A DNA stretch of 64,000 bases from Streptomyces omiyaensis (lineage in GTDB: Bacteria; Actinomycetota; Actinomycetes; Streptomycetales; Streptomycetaceae). How positions within the stretch are numbered: the stretch's first letter is position 1; the number at the start of each line of letters is the position of its first letter. The notes under the pieces were generated by a model. The model saw only the letters and a list, made by a program, of their open reading frames with translations. It searched no databases and had not been told where the DNA came from. The stretch is from assembly GCF_014650895.1 (NCBI RefSeq), contig NZ_BMVV01000022.1:1-64000 (forward strand), in the 5' to 3' direction. A program made the position numbers and the translations under genes. This document shows positions 33,076 through 40,926 of the stretch, piece after piece.

Positions 33076-33803
33076 GTGGTGGCGCCGAACTCCCGCACCG
33101 CCTCGTCGACGATCGCCTCCAGGCGCGCGTGGTGCGCGCCCCGCCAGTAGACCCGCTCGCACTCCGGGCAGCGGGCGAAGACGTCGTACGTCTTCTCGGT
33201 GCCCCGCTCCAGGCGCTCGCGGACCTCCTCCTTGCCGGTGTCGGTCAGCAGGCCGTTGCAGGCGGTGCAGCGGGTCCAGGGCGCCAGCGGCGGCGCGAAG
33301 CGCTCCAGCACGTCGCGGAGCTGGTCGTCGGGCCGGTCGCTGTACACGTACGCGCCCGCCCACAGTTCGCGGCGGCGCAGCAGGCCCCGGTCGCGCGAGA
33401 GCATGACCCGCCGCTCCCGGGCGGAGAGCGCGGCGAGCGCGGGGTCGCCGATGTCCTCGTTCTCGTACGCGGCGTCCACGCCCAGCAGCCGCAGCCGCCG
33501 GGCCAGGGTGCCCAGGTGGACGTCGAGGAGGAACCGGAGGGGTGCGCCGGGCACCGGCTGGGGGCGGGTGACGCCCTCGACGGAGACGTGCTCGCCGGCC
33601 GACGGCACGTGCGCCACGGCCACCGGGCGCCCGTCGACCAGGAGCCGGCCGGCCTCGGTGAGCGGCACGCCCAGAGACTCGACGACGTGACCCAGCGAGG
33701 AGACGCCGTCGGTGGTCACGGCCGTGCTCCCCGACCGCCGCTCGGAGGCGACGAAGACGGCCAGGCCTGGGGCGAAACTGATCTGGATCTCCGGTCCGTT
33801 CAC
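33069..33803 (-). CDS. Mut7-C RNase domain protein with ubiquitin-like N-terminus
   Basis: A 244-residue protein. Residues 1-80 are the Mut7-C ubiquitin-like (ThiS/MoaD-type beta-grasp) domain. The Mut7-C RNase/PIN-like domain follows, with LLDVHLGTLARRLRLLG (about 92-108), YENEDIGDP and MLSRDRGLLRR acidic/basic residues. It ends with a zinc ribbon, RCTACNGLL and RCPECERVYWRG. Family proteins are predicted nucleases and the biological role is unknown. The GTG start has no clear ribosome-binding site. Confidence 0.88.
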   Translation of the reverse strand: MNGPEIQISFAPGLAVFVASERRSGSTAVTTDGVSSLGHVVESLGVPLTEAGRLLVDGRPVAVAHVPSAGEHVSVEGVTRPQPVPGAPLRFLLDVHLGTLARRLRLLGVDAAYENEDIGDPALAALSARERRVMLSRDRGLLRRRELWAGAYVYSDRPDDQLRDVLERFAPPLAPWTRCTACNGLLTDTGKEEVRERLERGTEKTYDVFARCPECERVYWRGAHHARLEAIVDEAVREFGATTP

Positions 33804-33913
33804 GAGGACAGGATCGCATCGGCACCTGACGGCGGGCCAGGCATTTCCCGTGCGCGGCGCGCGCCGGGCCGGTCGCCGCCGGGGACGGCGGGCGCCTGGG
33901 CTACCGTCCCCGC

Positions 33914-34354
33914 ATGAAGATCATCGACCTCGAGCCCGGCGACCCCCGTCTGGAGAGCGACCTCCTGCCGGTCCTCGTCGAGCTGCGCCCGCACCTGACC
34001 CCCGACCTCTTCGCGGACGTGTACGCGCGCGGCCACGCGCAGGGCCTGCGCTTCTCGGCCGCCTACGGCGACGACGGCCGGTGCGCCGGTGTCGCCGGGT
34101 GGCGGTTCGTCCACAACACCAGCTCCCTGAGCAAGCTGTACGTCGACGACCTGGTGACCGCCTCCGCGGTCCGTTCCACCGGCGTCGGGCACGCCCTCGT
34201 CGCCTACCTGGAGGAGCGCGCGCGGGCGGCCGGCTGCCACGAGCTCAACCTCGACTCCGGCACCCACCGCACCGGCGCCCACCGCTTCTACCTGCGCGAA
34301 CGCTTCGACATCGCGGCCTTCCACTTCGTCCGGCCGCTCACCGGCCCCCGGTAG
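33914..34354 (+). CDS. GNAT family N-acetyltransferase
   Basis: A 146-residue GNAT protein. Motif A around LYVDDLVTASAVRSTGVGHALVAYLEERA-type acetyl-CoA loop (R-S-T-G-V-G-H-A, about 92-99), then HELNLDSGTHRTGAHRFYLR, where His, Ser and Tyr typical of motif B occur. Acceptor unknown. Converges with, and overlaps by 17 bases, the next acetyltransferase gene. Confidence 0.85.
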   Translation: MKIIDLEPGDPRLESDLLPVLVELRPHLTPDLFADVYARGHAQGLRFSAAYGDDGRCAGVAGWRFVHNTSSLSKLYVDDLVTASAVRSTGVGHALVAYLEERARAAGCHELNLDSGTHRTGAHRFYLRERFDIAAFHFVRPLTGPR

Positions 34355-34895
34355 CCGTCAGGTCGAGCCGCCAGTCGTTGCAGCGCATCGGGCGGCCCGG
34401 CGGGTACTCGAAGTCCTGCTCCCCGAGCAGGTCGAAGCCGGCCTTGCGGCACACCGCGTTCGACGCGGCGTTCTCCACCGAGGGGAAGGCGTGCAGGTGG
34501 CGGTGGAGTCCCGCGGCCCGGGCCCGCTCCGCCACCGCGCGCGTGGCCAGGGTCGCGACGCCCCGGCCCTGGAATCCGGGCAGGACCGCCCAGCCCGTCT
34601 CGTACACCGCCTCGCCGTGCCAGGTGCTCGTCCAGAAGCCGATGCTGCCCGCGATCCGCTCCTCGGGCAGCAGCACGATCCGGAACATGCGGCCGGAGCC
34701 CGTGGCGTCGGCGCTCAGGTCGACGTACCGGCGGTGGCGGCGGACGAGCTGCTCCTCGGTCTCCGGGCCGCCCAGGTGCTCCATCAGCCCGGGTGCGTTG
34801 AGGGCGCGCAGCAGGCCGGCGTCCTCCTCCGACCAGGCTTCGAGGCGCACGGACGTCGCCGGGGCCGTGGTGTCCGCGTCGGTCTGCTCGTTCAT
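34338..34895 (-). CDS. GNAT family N-acetyltransferase (RimJ/RimL-like)
   Basis: A 185-residue protein of the Acetyltransf_3 type. GSIGFWTSTWHGEAVYETGW precedes the acetyl-CoA loop FQGRGVATLATRAVAERAR (about 115-133), and SVENAASNAVCRKAGFDLLG is the hallmark N-x-A/S-S-N-x-V-x-x-K-x-G-F block. Could modify a small amine, antibiotic or protein N-terminus. ATG at 34895. Its stop lies inside the preceding convergent acetyltransferase gene. Confidence 0.88.
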   Translation of the reverse strand: MNEQTDADTTAPATSVRLEAWSEEDAGLLRALNAPGLMEHLGGPETEEQLVRRHRRYVDLSADATGSGRMFRIVLLPEERIAGSIGFWTSTWHGEAVYETGWAVLPGFQGRGVATLATRAVAERARAAGLHRHLHAFPSVENAASNAVCRKAGFDLLGEQDFEYPPGRPMRCNDWRLDLTATGGR

Positions 34896-34909
34896 GGGCG
34901 CACCGTACG

Positions 34910-35818
34910 TCACGGCACCGACAGGCCCCGGGCGTACGCGGTGGGGGAGAGGCCCAGGACGGCGGTGAAGTCCCGGACGAGGTGGGCCTGGTCGCTGTAG
35001 CCGAGCTCGGCCGCGAGCCCCGCCCAGTCGGGGGCCGTGCCCCTCCCGGCCCGCTCCAGGGCCTCGTGGAGGCGGTAGCGCAGGATCACCCACTTCGGGC
35101 CGACGCCGACGTGGGAGGCGAAGAGCCGCTGGAGGGAGCGGGGCGAGAGCCCGGACAGCCGGGCGAGGCGTCCCACCCGCCGGACCGCGCGGTCCGTGCG
35201 GACCAGCTCCACCAGCTCCATCGCCTGGACGGCGGCGGGGTCCGGGGCGGGCCCGTGGGCGAGGAGGAAGGCGTCGAGGGCCGCCACGCGCGCGTGGTCG
35301 TCGTCGGGGGAGAGGACGGCGGACAGGACGGCGGGGAGAGCACCGGGGACGGCGGCGGGAAGCACGGCCTCGGCCGGGGGACCGCCGGGGGAGGGCCTCC
35401 CGGCGCCGGGGAGGGCCTCGTGCAGCGGGACCCGCCGGTCCGTCCAGTCGGAGACCGGCCGCGCCGGGGCGAAGGGGCGGAAGCCGCCGGGACGGAACTG
35501 CACCCCGCAGACCCGGCCCTCCCCTTCGAGCCGTTGCGAGAAGAGCCCCTGCGCGACCCCGGCGACCTCGGCGGACGAGCGGCCGGCCCGCGGGCCGGCG
35601 CCGAGCGGGCCGTACCGCTGGAAGACGACGTTGACCGACGGGTGGGGGACGACGCGGGTGGTGTACGGCTCGGGCAGCGCCCAGTCGATCAGCCAGTAGT
35701 GCTCCAGGTACGGGCGCAGCTCCGGCGCCGGGACGTGGCGGCGGAAGCGGACCCGGGAGAGCAGCTCGGAGGGGGCGAGGATGCCCCGGGTGTCCCGGCG
35801 CGGGGCGGGGTCGGGCAT
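34910..35818 (-). CDS. AraC family transcriptional regulator
   Basis: A 302-residue regulator. The N-terminal part (YLEHYWLIDWALPEPYTTRVVP, HPSVNVVFQRYG, GVQFRPGGFRPF) is the DUF6597-type sensor domain. The C-terminal 100 residues carry two AraC helix-turn-helices: VGRLARLSGLSPRSLQRLFA, and AGLAAELGYSDQAHLVRDFT with SPTAYARG. It is 14 bases upstream of the acetyltransferase gene in the same direction, so the two are probably co-transcribed. Confidence 0.9.
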   Translation of the reverse strand: MPDPAPRRDTRGILAPSELLSRVRFRRHVPAPELRPYLEHYWLIDWALPEPYTTRVVPHPSVNVVFQRYGPLGAGPRAGRSSAEVAGVAQGLFSQRLEGEGRVCGVQFRPGGFRPFAPARPVSDWTDRRVPLHEALPGAGRPSPGGPPAEAVLPAAVPGALPAVLSAVLSPDDDHARVAALDAFLLAHGPAPDPAAVQAMELVELVRTDRAVRRVGRLARLSGLSPRSLQRLFASHVGVGPKWVILRYRLHEALERAGRGTAPDWAGLAAELGYSDQAHLVRDFTAVLGLSPTAYARGLSVP

Positions 35819-35962
35819 GGGCCGATCCTAGGCGCGGGGAGACCGCCGGGGCGCCCGGACGGCCTCTGGCCCGTGCTGCTCCCGGGGGTGGGGAGCCGGG
35901 GCGCGTCGGGGCGTGGCGCGTTTCTTCAAGACCGGGCCGGGGAGTTCTCCTAGCGTCGGGGC

Positions 35963-36610
35963 ATGACGTACGACGAGACGGCCCAGGGCCCCGGCGAGAC
36001 GCGCGCCGACGACACGCGCCTCGCCTTCGAGAAGAGCGATCTCCGGATGGGCGACCTGCTCCGCGCCGCCGCGGACCGGGCCGTCCCCCTGATCGCGGGC
36101 ACGGGCGAGGAGTCCCTGGACGCGCCCACGCCCTGCGCGGAGTACGACGTCCGCGCCCTGCTGAACCACCTGTTCGCGGTCGTCGTGAACTTCCAGGCGC
36201 TGGCGGCGAAGGAGGCCGCCGACTTCTCCACGACCCCCGACCGGCTCGCGGAGCCCGGCTGGCGGGAGGGGTTCGCGGTGGAGACCGGGCGGCTGGTCGA
36301 GGCCTGGGCGGCGCCGGGGGCCGAGGAGGGGACCTCGGGGGCGATGGGGCTGCCGGCCAGGACGGTGGGGGCGATGGTGCTGCTGGACCTCACGGTGCAC
36401 GCCTGGGACCTGGCGCGGGCGACCGGGCGCGCCTTCGAGCCCGCTCCGGAGGTGGTGGCGGGGCTGGTGGACGAGGTGGAGCGGATGGCGCCGATGGCCC
36501 GGAGGATGAACGTGTTCGGGGAGGCCGTCGAGCCGCCGGCCGGCGCGGGCGCCTTCGAGCGGCTGCTCGCGACGACGGGCCGCGACCCGGGGGAGCGGCC
36601 GAGGGGCTGA
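35963..36610 (+). CDS. TIGR03086 family metal-binding protein (DinB-like)
   Basis: A 215-residue protein of the mycothiol-dependent maleylpyruvate isomerase N-terminal/DinB fold. Helix bundle elements are AAADRAVPLIAGTGEESLDA, TPCAEYDVRALLNHLFAVVV (metal His in LLNHL, about 71) and LDLTVHAWDLARATGR (second metal His, about 140). Such proteins bind divalent metal and, in the family, often act with the thiol mycothiol. Substrate unknown. Stands alone. Confidence 0.85.
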   Translation: MTYDETAQGPGETRADDTRLAFEKSDLRMGDLLRAAADRAVPLIAGTGEESLDAPTPCAEYDVRALLNHLFAVVVNFQALAAKEAADFSTTPDRLAEPGWREGFAVETGRLVEAWAAPGAEEGTSGAMGLPARTVGAMVLLDLTVHAWDLARATGRAFEPAPEVVAGLVDEVERMAPMARRMNVFGEAVEPPAGAGAFERLLATTGRDPGERPRG

Positions 36611-36661
36611 CCCGCCGACGGGCGGAGGAGGAGCGGGGGCGCGGGCCGGGGTTCCGGCGCT

Positions 36662-36901
36662 TCAGCGGAGGCGGCCGCTGGAGTTCAGGGAGAGCCGGGA
36701 GACGACCTGGCCGAAGGCGAGCTCCTCCGCCGGGGTCAGCGGCACCGACTCCTGCGGGTGCCAGACGCGGTCCATGGGGGTCCGCGCGCGGGAGCGGCGG
36801 CGGGCGCGCAGGCCCGTCGTCAGCCAGACGCCGGTCGCGGCGGCGAGCACGGCGAAGAGGGTGAGCACACGGGGGTCGGAGAACTGGCCGGACACGGTCA
36901 T
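36662..36901 (-). CDS. Small single-pass membrane protein
   Basis: 79 residues: MTVSGQFSDPRVLTLFAVLA with one helix (VLTLFAVLAAATGVWLTTGL), a basic stop-transfer (RARRRSRART), then WHPQESVPLTPAEELAFGQV in the cytoplasm. The ATG at 36901 has GGAG 8 bases upstream; the frame extends further but without a site. No family is recognised. Codon bias supports a real gene. Confidence 0.65.
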   Translation of the reverse strand: MTVSGQFSDPRVLTLFAVLAAATGVWLTTGLRARRRSRARTPMDRVWHPQESVPLTPAEELAFGQVVSRLSLNSSGRLR

Positions 36902-37060
36902 GACGTTCACTCCAGGGCGAAAGGGCCGGCTCGCGCGGCGCACGCACCGGCAGGCGGCGTGCGGGCGCGGCGGCGCAGACGATTCCTACTGCTTCCTCCC
37001 GACCCGTTCAGTTAACACCACCCTGGGGGACTTTCGGCAGGGGGGCCGGGACCAAGGTCC

Positions 37061-37095
37061 CGGGCGGCGGGCGGCGGGCGGCGGGCGGCGGGCGG
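37061..37095. repeat. Five perfect tandem copies of CGGGCGG
   Basis: A 35-base microsatellite of five identical 7-mers lies in the 282-base gap before the binding-protein gene. It is G-rich on the plus strand and could fold as a quadruplex or slip in replication. The gap also has an A/T patch at 37005-37020 (TTCAGTTAACACC) that may hold a promoter for the small membrane protein on the minus strand. Confidence 0.9.
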
Positions 37096-37183
37096 TGAGG
37101 GCGGGGAGGCCCTCTTGTGCCGGGCGGGGAACCGTTCGAAGGTGGCGGGCGGAGGCAGATTCCGGCCGGGAGGGAGCAGCCGC

Positions 37184-38038
37184 ATGTCCGGAACGGGTGC
37201 GCGCGGATGGGGTTTCGCGGACGACAGGGGAGTGGAGCTGGAGGCGCCGGGGAGGCCGGCGCGGGTGGTGGCCTACGTGCGGGCCGGGGCCGCGTTGCTG
37301 GACCTGGGGGTGACGCCGGTCGCGGTGTACGGCTCCGGGCACGACGGGGCGGAGCCGGACCCGGCGAAGGACGGCGGTCTCGCGGCCGCCGGGGTGCCGT
37401 ACCTGGGGCCGGGGCGGGGGCTGGACGAGGAGCGCCTGCGGGCGCTCCGTCCGGACCTGGTGGTGGACGTCACGTACGACGGGAAGAGCCCGTACGCCCT
37501 GGACGAGGAGCCGGCCGGGCGGGTGGGGGTGCCGCTGGCGGCGCTCTCCGTCGGCAACGACCTGACGCTGGCGGCGATCATCGGCCGCTTCGGGGAGCTT
37601 GCGGCGGCGCTCGGCGCCCCGGATCCGGTGCCGGGCGGCGGGGCGCTGGAGGCGGCGGAGGCGGCGGTCCGGGCGGCGGCCGCGGCGGCGGGTGCCGGGT
37701 GCCGGGTGCTGGCGCTGTCCGGGGGCGGTGCCGGGCAGGTGCACCTGGCGCGCCCGGAGGCCTGGCCGGAGCTGGCGAGGCTCGCCGGGCTGGGCGTCCG
37801 GCTGCTCGACCCGGGCCCGGGGCCCGGCGCGAACTGGCTGACCACGGGGTGGGAGCGGGCCCTCGACCTGGCCCCGGCGCTGGTCCTGTACGACTCCCGG
37901 GCCCACGCGAGCCCGCCGGAGGGGCCGGGGCGGCTGCCGGAGGGGGCGGCGCTGGTGCCGTGGAACCCCGAGATCCCGCCGAGCCCGGCCGCGTACGCCC
38001 GCTTCTTCCGCTCGCTGGCCGCGGTCCTCGCCCGCTGA
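37184..38038 (+). CDS. Siderophore/FecB-type binding-protein domain lacking a signal peptide
   Basis: A 284-residue protein of the periplasmic-binding (iron-siderophore, FecB/FhuD) fold. VVAYVRAGAALLDLGVTPVAVYG and GRGLDEERLRALRPDLVVDVTY are the paired lobe-1 elements, and RVLALSGGGAGQVHLARPEA starts lobe 2. There is no signal sequence or lipobox: the ATG at 37184 has GGGAGG upstream and opens with GTGARGWGFADDRG. The few codons upstream (from 37115) are not hydrophobic either. No permease or ATPase gene is adjacent. It may work in the cytoplasm or be exported in an unusual way. Confidence 0.75.
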   Translation: MSGTGARGWGFADDRGVELEAPGRPARVVAYVRAGAALLDLGVTPVAVYGSGHDGAEPDPAKDGGLAAAGVPYLGPGRGLDEERLRALRPDLVVDVTYDGKSPYALDEEPAGRVGVPLAALSVGNDLTLAAIIGRFGELAAALGAPDPVPGGGALEAAEAAVRAAAAAAGAGCRVLALSGGGAGQVHLARPEAWPELARLAGLGVRLLDPGPGPGANWLTTGWERALDLAPALVLYDSRAHASPPEGPGRLPEGAALVPWNPEIPPSPAAYARFFRSLAAVLAR

Positions 38039-38046
38039 CCCCGGCC

Positions 38047-38088
38047 GGCCCGGCTCCGGGAGGGCGGTTTCCTTCCCGGGGCCGGGCC
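38047..38088 (+). terminator. Terminator after the binding-protein gene
   Basis: Arms of 15 bases (38047-38061 and 38074-38088) pair with one wobble, 8 bases after the stop codon. Confidence 0.75.
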
Positions 38089-38182
38089 CAGCAGTGGCGG
38101 CAGGACCGTGGCGGCGGTGCCGTGCGGGCGGGACCGGATCCTGGGGCGGGGCGGGGGCGGCCGGCCCCAGGCCGGGGCGGGG

Positions 38183-38575
38183 TCAGGGGGCGAGGCGGGA
38201 GCGGAGGGAGGCGGCGAACTCCTCGGCGCGGGCCAGCTCGACGCGGAGGTCGGCGACGCGGGCGGCGGCGGCCTCCTCGTAGCGGCGGACCCGGGCGACG
38301 AGGTCCTCGCGCTCGGCCGGGTCGAGTTCGTCGTCCGTGCCGGGGCGGTCGGCGGTGAGGCGGTCGACCGAGGTGAGGAGTTCGCGGGTCTCGTCGAGGC
38401 CGAAGCCGAGCGGCTGCATGCGGCGGACGACCATGAGCCGGGCCACGTCCGCCTCCGTGTAGAGCGGGAAGCCGCCCGGCGAGGCGGCGGAGGGGACGAC
38501 GAGTCCGCAGTCCTCGTACTGGCGGATGGTCCGCAGGGGGAGTTCGGTGCGGGCGGCGACCTCGGAGATCTGCAT
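38183..38575 (-). CDS. MerR family transcriptional regulator
   Basis: A 130-residue MerR regulator: MQISEVAARTELPLRTIRQY (helix-turn-helix), GGFPLYTEADVARLMVVRRM (wing and second helix), QPLGFGLDETRELL, then a coiled-coil dimer helix. No cysteine metal-binding site follows. The frame is open to 38689, but MQISEV at 38575 has GGAG upstream and fits the family start. The unusually A/T-rich stretch at 38690-38715 just upstream is a likely promoter area. No obvious target is adjacent. Confidence 0.87.
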   Translation of the reverse strand: MQISEVAARTELPLRTIRQYEDCGLVVPSAASPGGFPLYTEADVARLMVVRRMQPLGFGLDETRELLTSVDRLTADRPGTDDELDPAEREDLVARVRRYEEAAAARVADLRVELARAEEFAASLRSRLAP

Positions 38576-38751
38576 GGGTTCTCCGGTGGTGGCGGTGCGG
38601 GCCGCGGGCATGCGGGCCGCGGACGTTCGTACTGCGGTCACGACGGGGTCCTCCTCGTACGGCGCCTCTGTGATCCGATCTCCACGCATTACATCTGATT
38701 CGTCCTAATTTAATGCGCTATGACGACCGGAAACGCGGAGAGGGCCAGCCG

Positions 38752-39183
38752 TCAGGGCCAGACCAGGCAGTACGGCTGGTGGCCGGCCTCGTGGAGGCGG
38801 ACGGAGAAGTCCTGCCACTCGTGGAGCAGCTGGTAGACGTCGAAGGCGTCCCGCGGACCGCCCCGGTCGGGGACGGTCGACCAGATGAAGGCGGCGGCGC
38901 CCACCGACTCCTCGCCGATCGCGCGCAGCGGGTCCACCACGGTGGTGGGGAGCTTCACCACGGCGTAGTCGGGGTGCAGGACGACCAGCTCCAGGGGCGG
39001 GACCTTGTGCAGCGGCAGGCCCTGGATGCCGGTGAGGACCATCGCCGCTATCGTCTCGGGCTTGATCTTGGAGAACATGCCGCCCATGCCGAGCTCGTCG
39101 CCGCCCAGCTCCTCCGGGCGCATCGAGATCGGGACGCGGGCCGCCGTGGCACCGTCGGGCGCGCCGAAGTACTTGTACGTCAC
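38752..39183 (-). CDS. Conserved hypothetical protein beside hemL
   Basis: 143 residues beginning V-T-Y-K-Y-F-G-A-P-D-G (GTG start at 39183). I recall close relatives next to hemL in other Streptomyces, but no named family. Notable segments are ISMRPEELGGDELGMGGMFS, PLHKVPPLELVVLHPDYAVV and DVYQLLHEWQDFSVRLHEAG, ending in HQPYCLVWP. No signal peptide or membrane segment, so cytosolic. The frame stays open to 39351, but the sequence upstream of 39183 is Arg/Pro-rich and looks non-coding. Confidence 0.72.
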   Translation of the reverse strand: MTYKYFGAPDGATAARVPISMRPEELGGDELGMGGMFSKIKPETIAAMVLTGIQGLPLHKVPPLELVVLHPDYAVVKLPTTVVDPLRAIGEESVGAAAFIWSTVPDRGGPRDAFDVYQLLHEWQDFSVRLHEAGHQPYCLVWP

Positions 39184-39618
39184 CGCCAAGCTGCGGCTCC
39201 CGAGGGGTGGATCCTTCGGGGGCTGTTCAGGGGATGCGCGATTCTCCGGCGCGGACGGATCCTCGGCCCGTCGCCGCCGGTGCCTCCCCCGCCGGACAGG
39301 CTCCGGACCCAGGTCGTCCGTCCCCTCGCCCGGTCCGCCACCGCGATGCATATCTCCACCCGACTGCTTTTTCTCGGCAACACGACCCCGCCGCGCAACC
39401 CGATCATCGTGTCAGTGACCTCCCCCGCGTTCCTGCGGTGAAACACCTGTCCGCAAGAATCGCCGCGGCCTCTGACACCATGGATCGCGTGAGCCAACCC
39501 CATGAGGTCCCTGCCGCCACAGTTTCGCAGACGCGGAGGCAGGCCGCCCCGGCGTGATGCACAGGGTGCCCACACCGTCCCTCCGTACCAGACGTCGTAC
39601 TCGCAGGTCAGGATCACT
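39184..39618. promoter_or_regulatory. 435-base divergent region before hemL
   Basis: Lies between the divergent conserved hypothetical gene and hemL, so it should contain both promoters. Open frames that cross it have poor codon bias. It includes an A/T-richer patch at 39340-39380 and another at 39595-39640. I see no Rex operator here: TTGTG...CACAA is absent. Confidence 0.5.
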
Positions 39619-40926
39619 GTGTCGTATTCATACGAAGCCCCAGTCTCACAGACGCTTTTCGACCGCGCGTCCCTTGTGACGCCCGGCGGCGTGAACTCAC
39701 CGGTGCGGGCCTTCCGGGCTGTGGGCGGTACGCCCCGGTTCATGGTGTCCGGCACCGGTCCGTACCTCACGGATGCGGACGGTCGCGAGTACGTCGACCT
39801 CGTCTGCTCCTGGGGGCCGATGATTCTCGGCCACGCCCACCCCGAGGTCACCGCCGCCGTACAGGCCGCCGTGGCGCGCGGCACCTCCTTCGGCACGCCC
39901 GGCGAGGGCGAGGTGGCGCTCGCCGAGGAGATCGTGTCCCGCGTCGAGCCGGTCGAGCAGGTCCGCCTGGTCTCCTCCGGCACCGAGGCGACGATGTCCG
40001 CGATCCGGCTCGCCCGCGGGTTCACCGGACGCGCGAAGGTCGTCAAGTTCGCCGGCTGCTACCACGGGCACGTGGACGCGCTGCTCGCCGCCGCCGGCTC
40101 CGGCGTCGCCACCTTCGGCCTGCCCGACACGCCCGGCGTGACCGGTGCGCAGGCCGGCGACACGATCGTGCTGCCGTACAACGACCTGGAGGCCGTGCGG
40201 GCCGCGTTCGCCGCGCACCCCGGCGAGATCGCCTGCGTGATCACCGAGGCCTCGCCCGGCAACATGGGCGTGGTCCCGCCGCTGCCCGGCTTCAACCAGG
40301 GCCTCGCGGACCTGTGCCGGGAGAACGGCGCGCTCTACATCTCCGACGAGGTCATGACCGGCTTCCGCACCAGCCGCGCCGGCTGGTACGGCGTGGACGG
40401 CGTGAAGCCGGACCTGCTGACCTTCGGCAAGGTCATGGGCGGCGGCTTCCCGGCCGCGGCCTTCGGCGGCCGCGCCGACGTCATGGGCCACCTCGCCCCG
40501 GCCGGCCCGGTCTACCAGGCGGGCACCCTCTCCGGGAACCCGGTCGCCACCGCCGCCGGGCTCGCGCAGCTGCGCCTGCTCGACGAGGCCGCGTACGCGA
40601 AGGTCGACGCGGTCTCGCGGGAGATCCGGGACCTGGTCGCGGACGCGCTGCGCAAGGAGGGCGTGGCGCACCGGCTGCAGACCGCGTCCAACATGTTCTC
40701 GGTCTTCTTCACCGCCGACGAGGTGCGGAACTACGAGGACGCGAAGAAGCAGGAGGCCTTCCGCTTCAACGCCTTCTTCCACTCGATGCTGGCCGACGGG
40801 GTGTACCTGCCCCCGTCCGCCTTCGAGTCGTGGTTCGTCTCGGCCGCGCACGACGAGCGCGCGATCGAGCGGGTCGCCGCCGCGCTGCCCGCCGCCGCCC
40901 GTGCCGCCGCGGAGGCCACCGCATGA
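39619..40926 (+). CDS. hemL: Glutamate-1-semialdehyde 2,1-aminomutase
   Basis: A 435-residue PLP enzyme that converts glutamate-1-semialdehyde into 5-aminolevulinate, the step between HemA and HemB. The N-terminal LVTPGGVNSPVRAF is diagnostic. PLP contacts are SSGTEATMSAIRLARG and ISDEVMTGFR, and the Schiff-base lysine is in LLTFGKVMGGGFPAA (Lys about 271). The GTG at 39619 with AGGA 5-6 bases upstream is chosen; the frame's earlier ATG gives a non-homologous leader. Overlaps the phosphatase gene by ATGA. Confidence 0.96.
   Translation: MSYSYEAPVSQTLFDRASLVTPGGVNSPVRAFRAVGGTPRFMVSGTGPYLTDADGREYVDLVCSWGPMILGHAHPEVTAAVQAAVARGTSFGTPGEGEVALAEEIVSRVEPVEQVRLVSSGTEATMSAIRLARGFTGRAKVVKFAGCYHGHVDALLAAAGSGVATFGLPDTPGVTGAQAGDTIVLPYNDLEAVRAAFAAHPGEIACVITEASPGNMGVVPPLPGFNQGLADLCRENGALYISDEVMTGFRTSRAGWYGVDGVKPDLLTFGKVMGGGFPAAAFGGRADVMGHLAPAGPVYQAGTLSGNPVATAAGLAQLRLLDEAAYAKVDAVSREIRDLVADALRKEGVAHRLQTASNMFSVFFTADEVRNYEDAKKQEAFRFNAFFHSMLADGVYLPPSAFESWFVSAAHDERAIERVAAALPAAARAAAEATA

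Noticed and set aside
37061..37095. Regular repeats considered as a CRISPR array
   Set aside because: Seven-base contiguous units with no spacers and no cas genes; it is a simple microsatellite.
37115..37183. Upstream extension of the binding-protein gene as a signal peptide
   Set aside because: The added residues are polar and basic (for example NRSKVAGGGRFRPGG), not a hydrophobic export signal.
39207..39557. Possible small gene in the gap before hemL
   Set aside because: Third-position GC is low and irregular, there is no ribosome-binding site, and the peptide is Pro/Arg/Ser-rich without known features.
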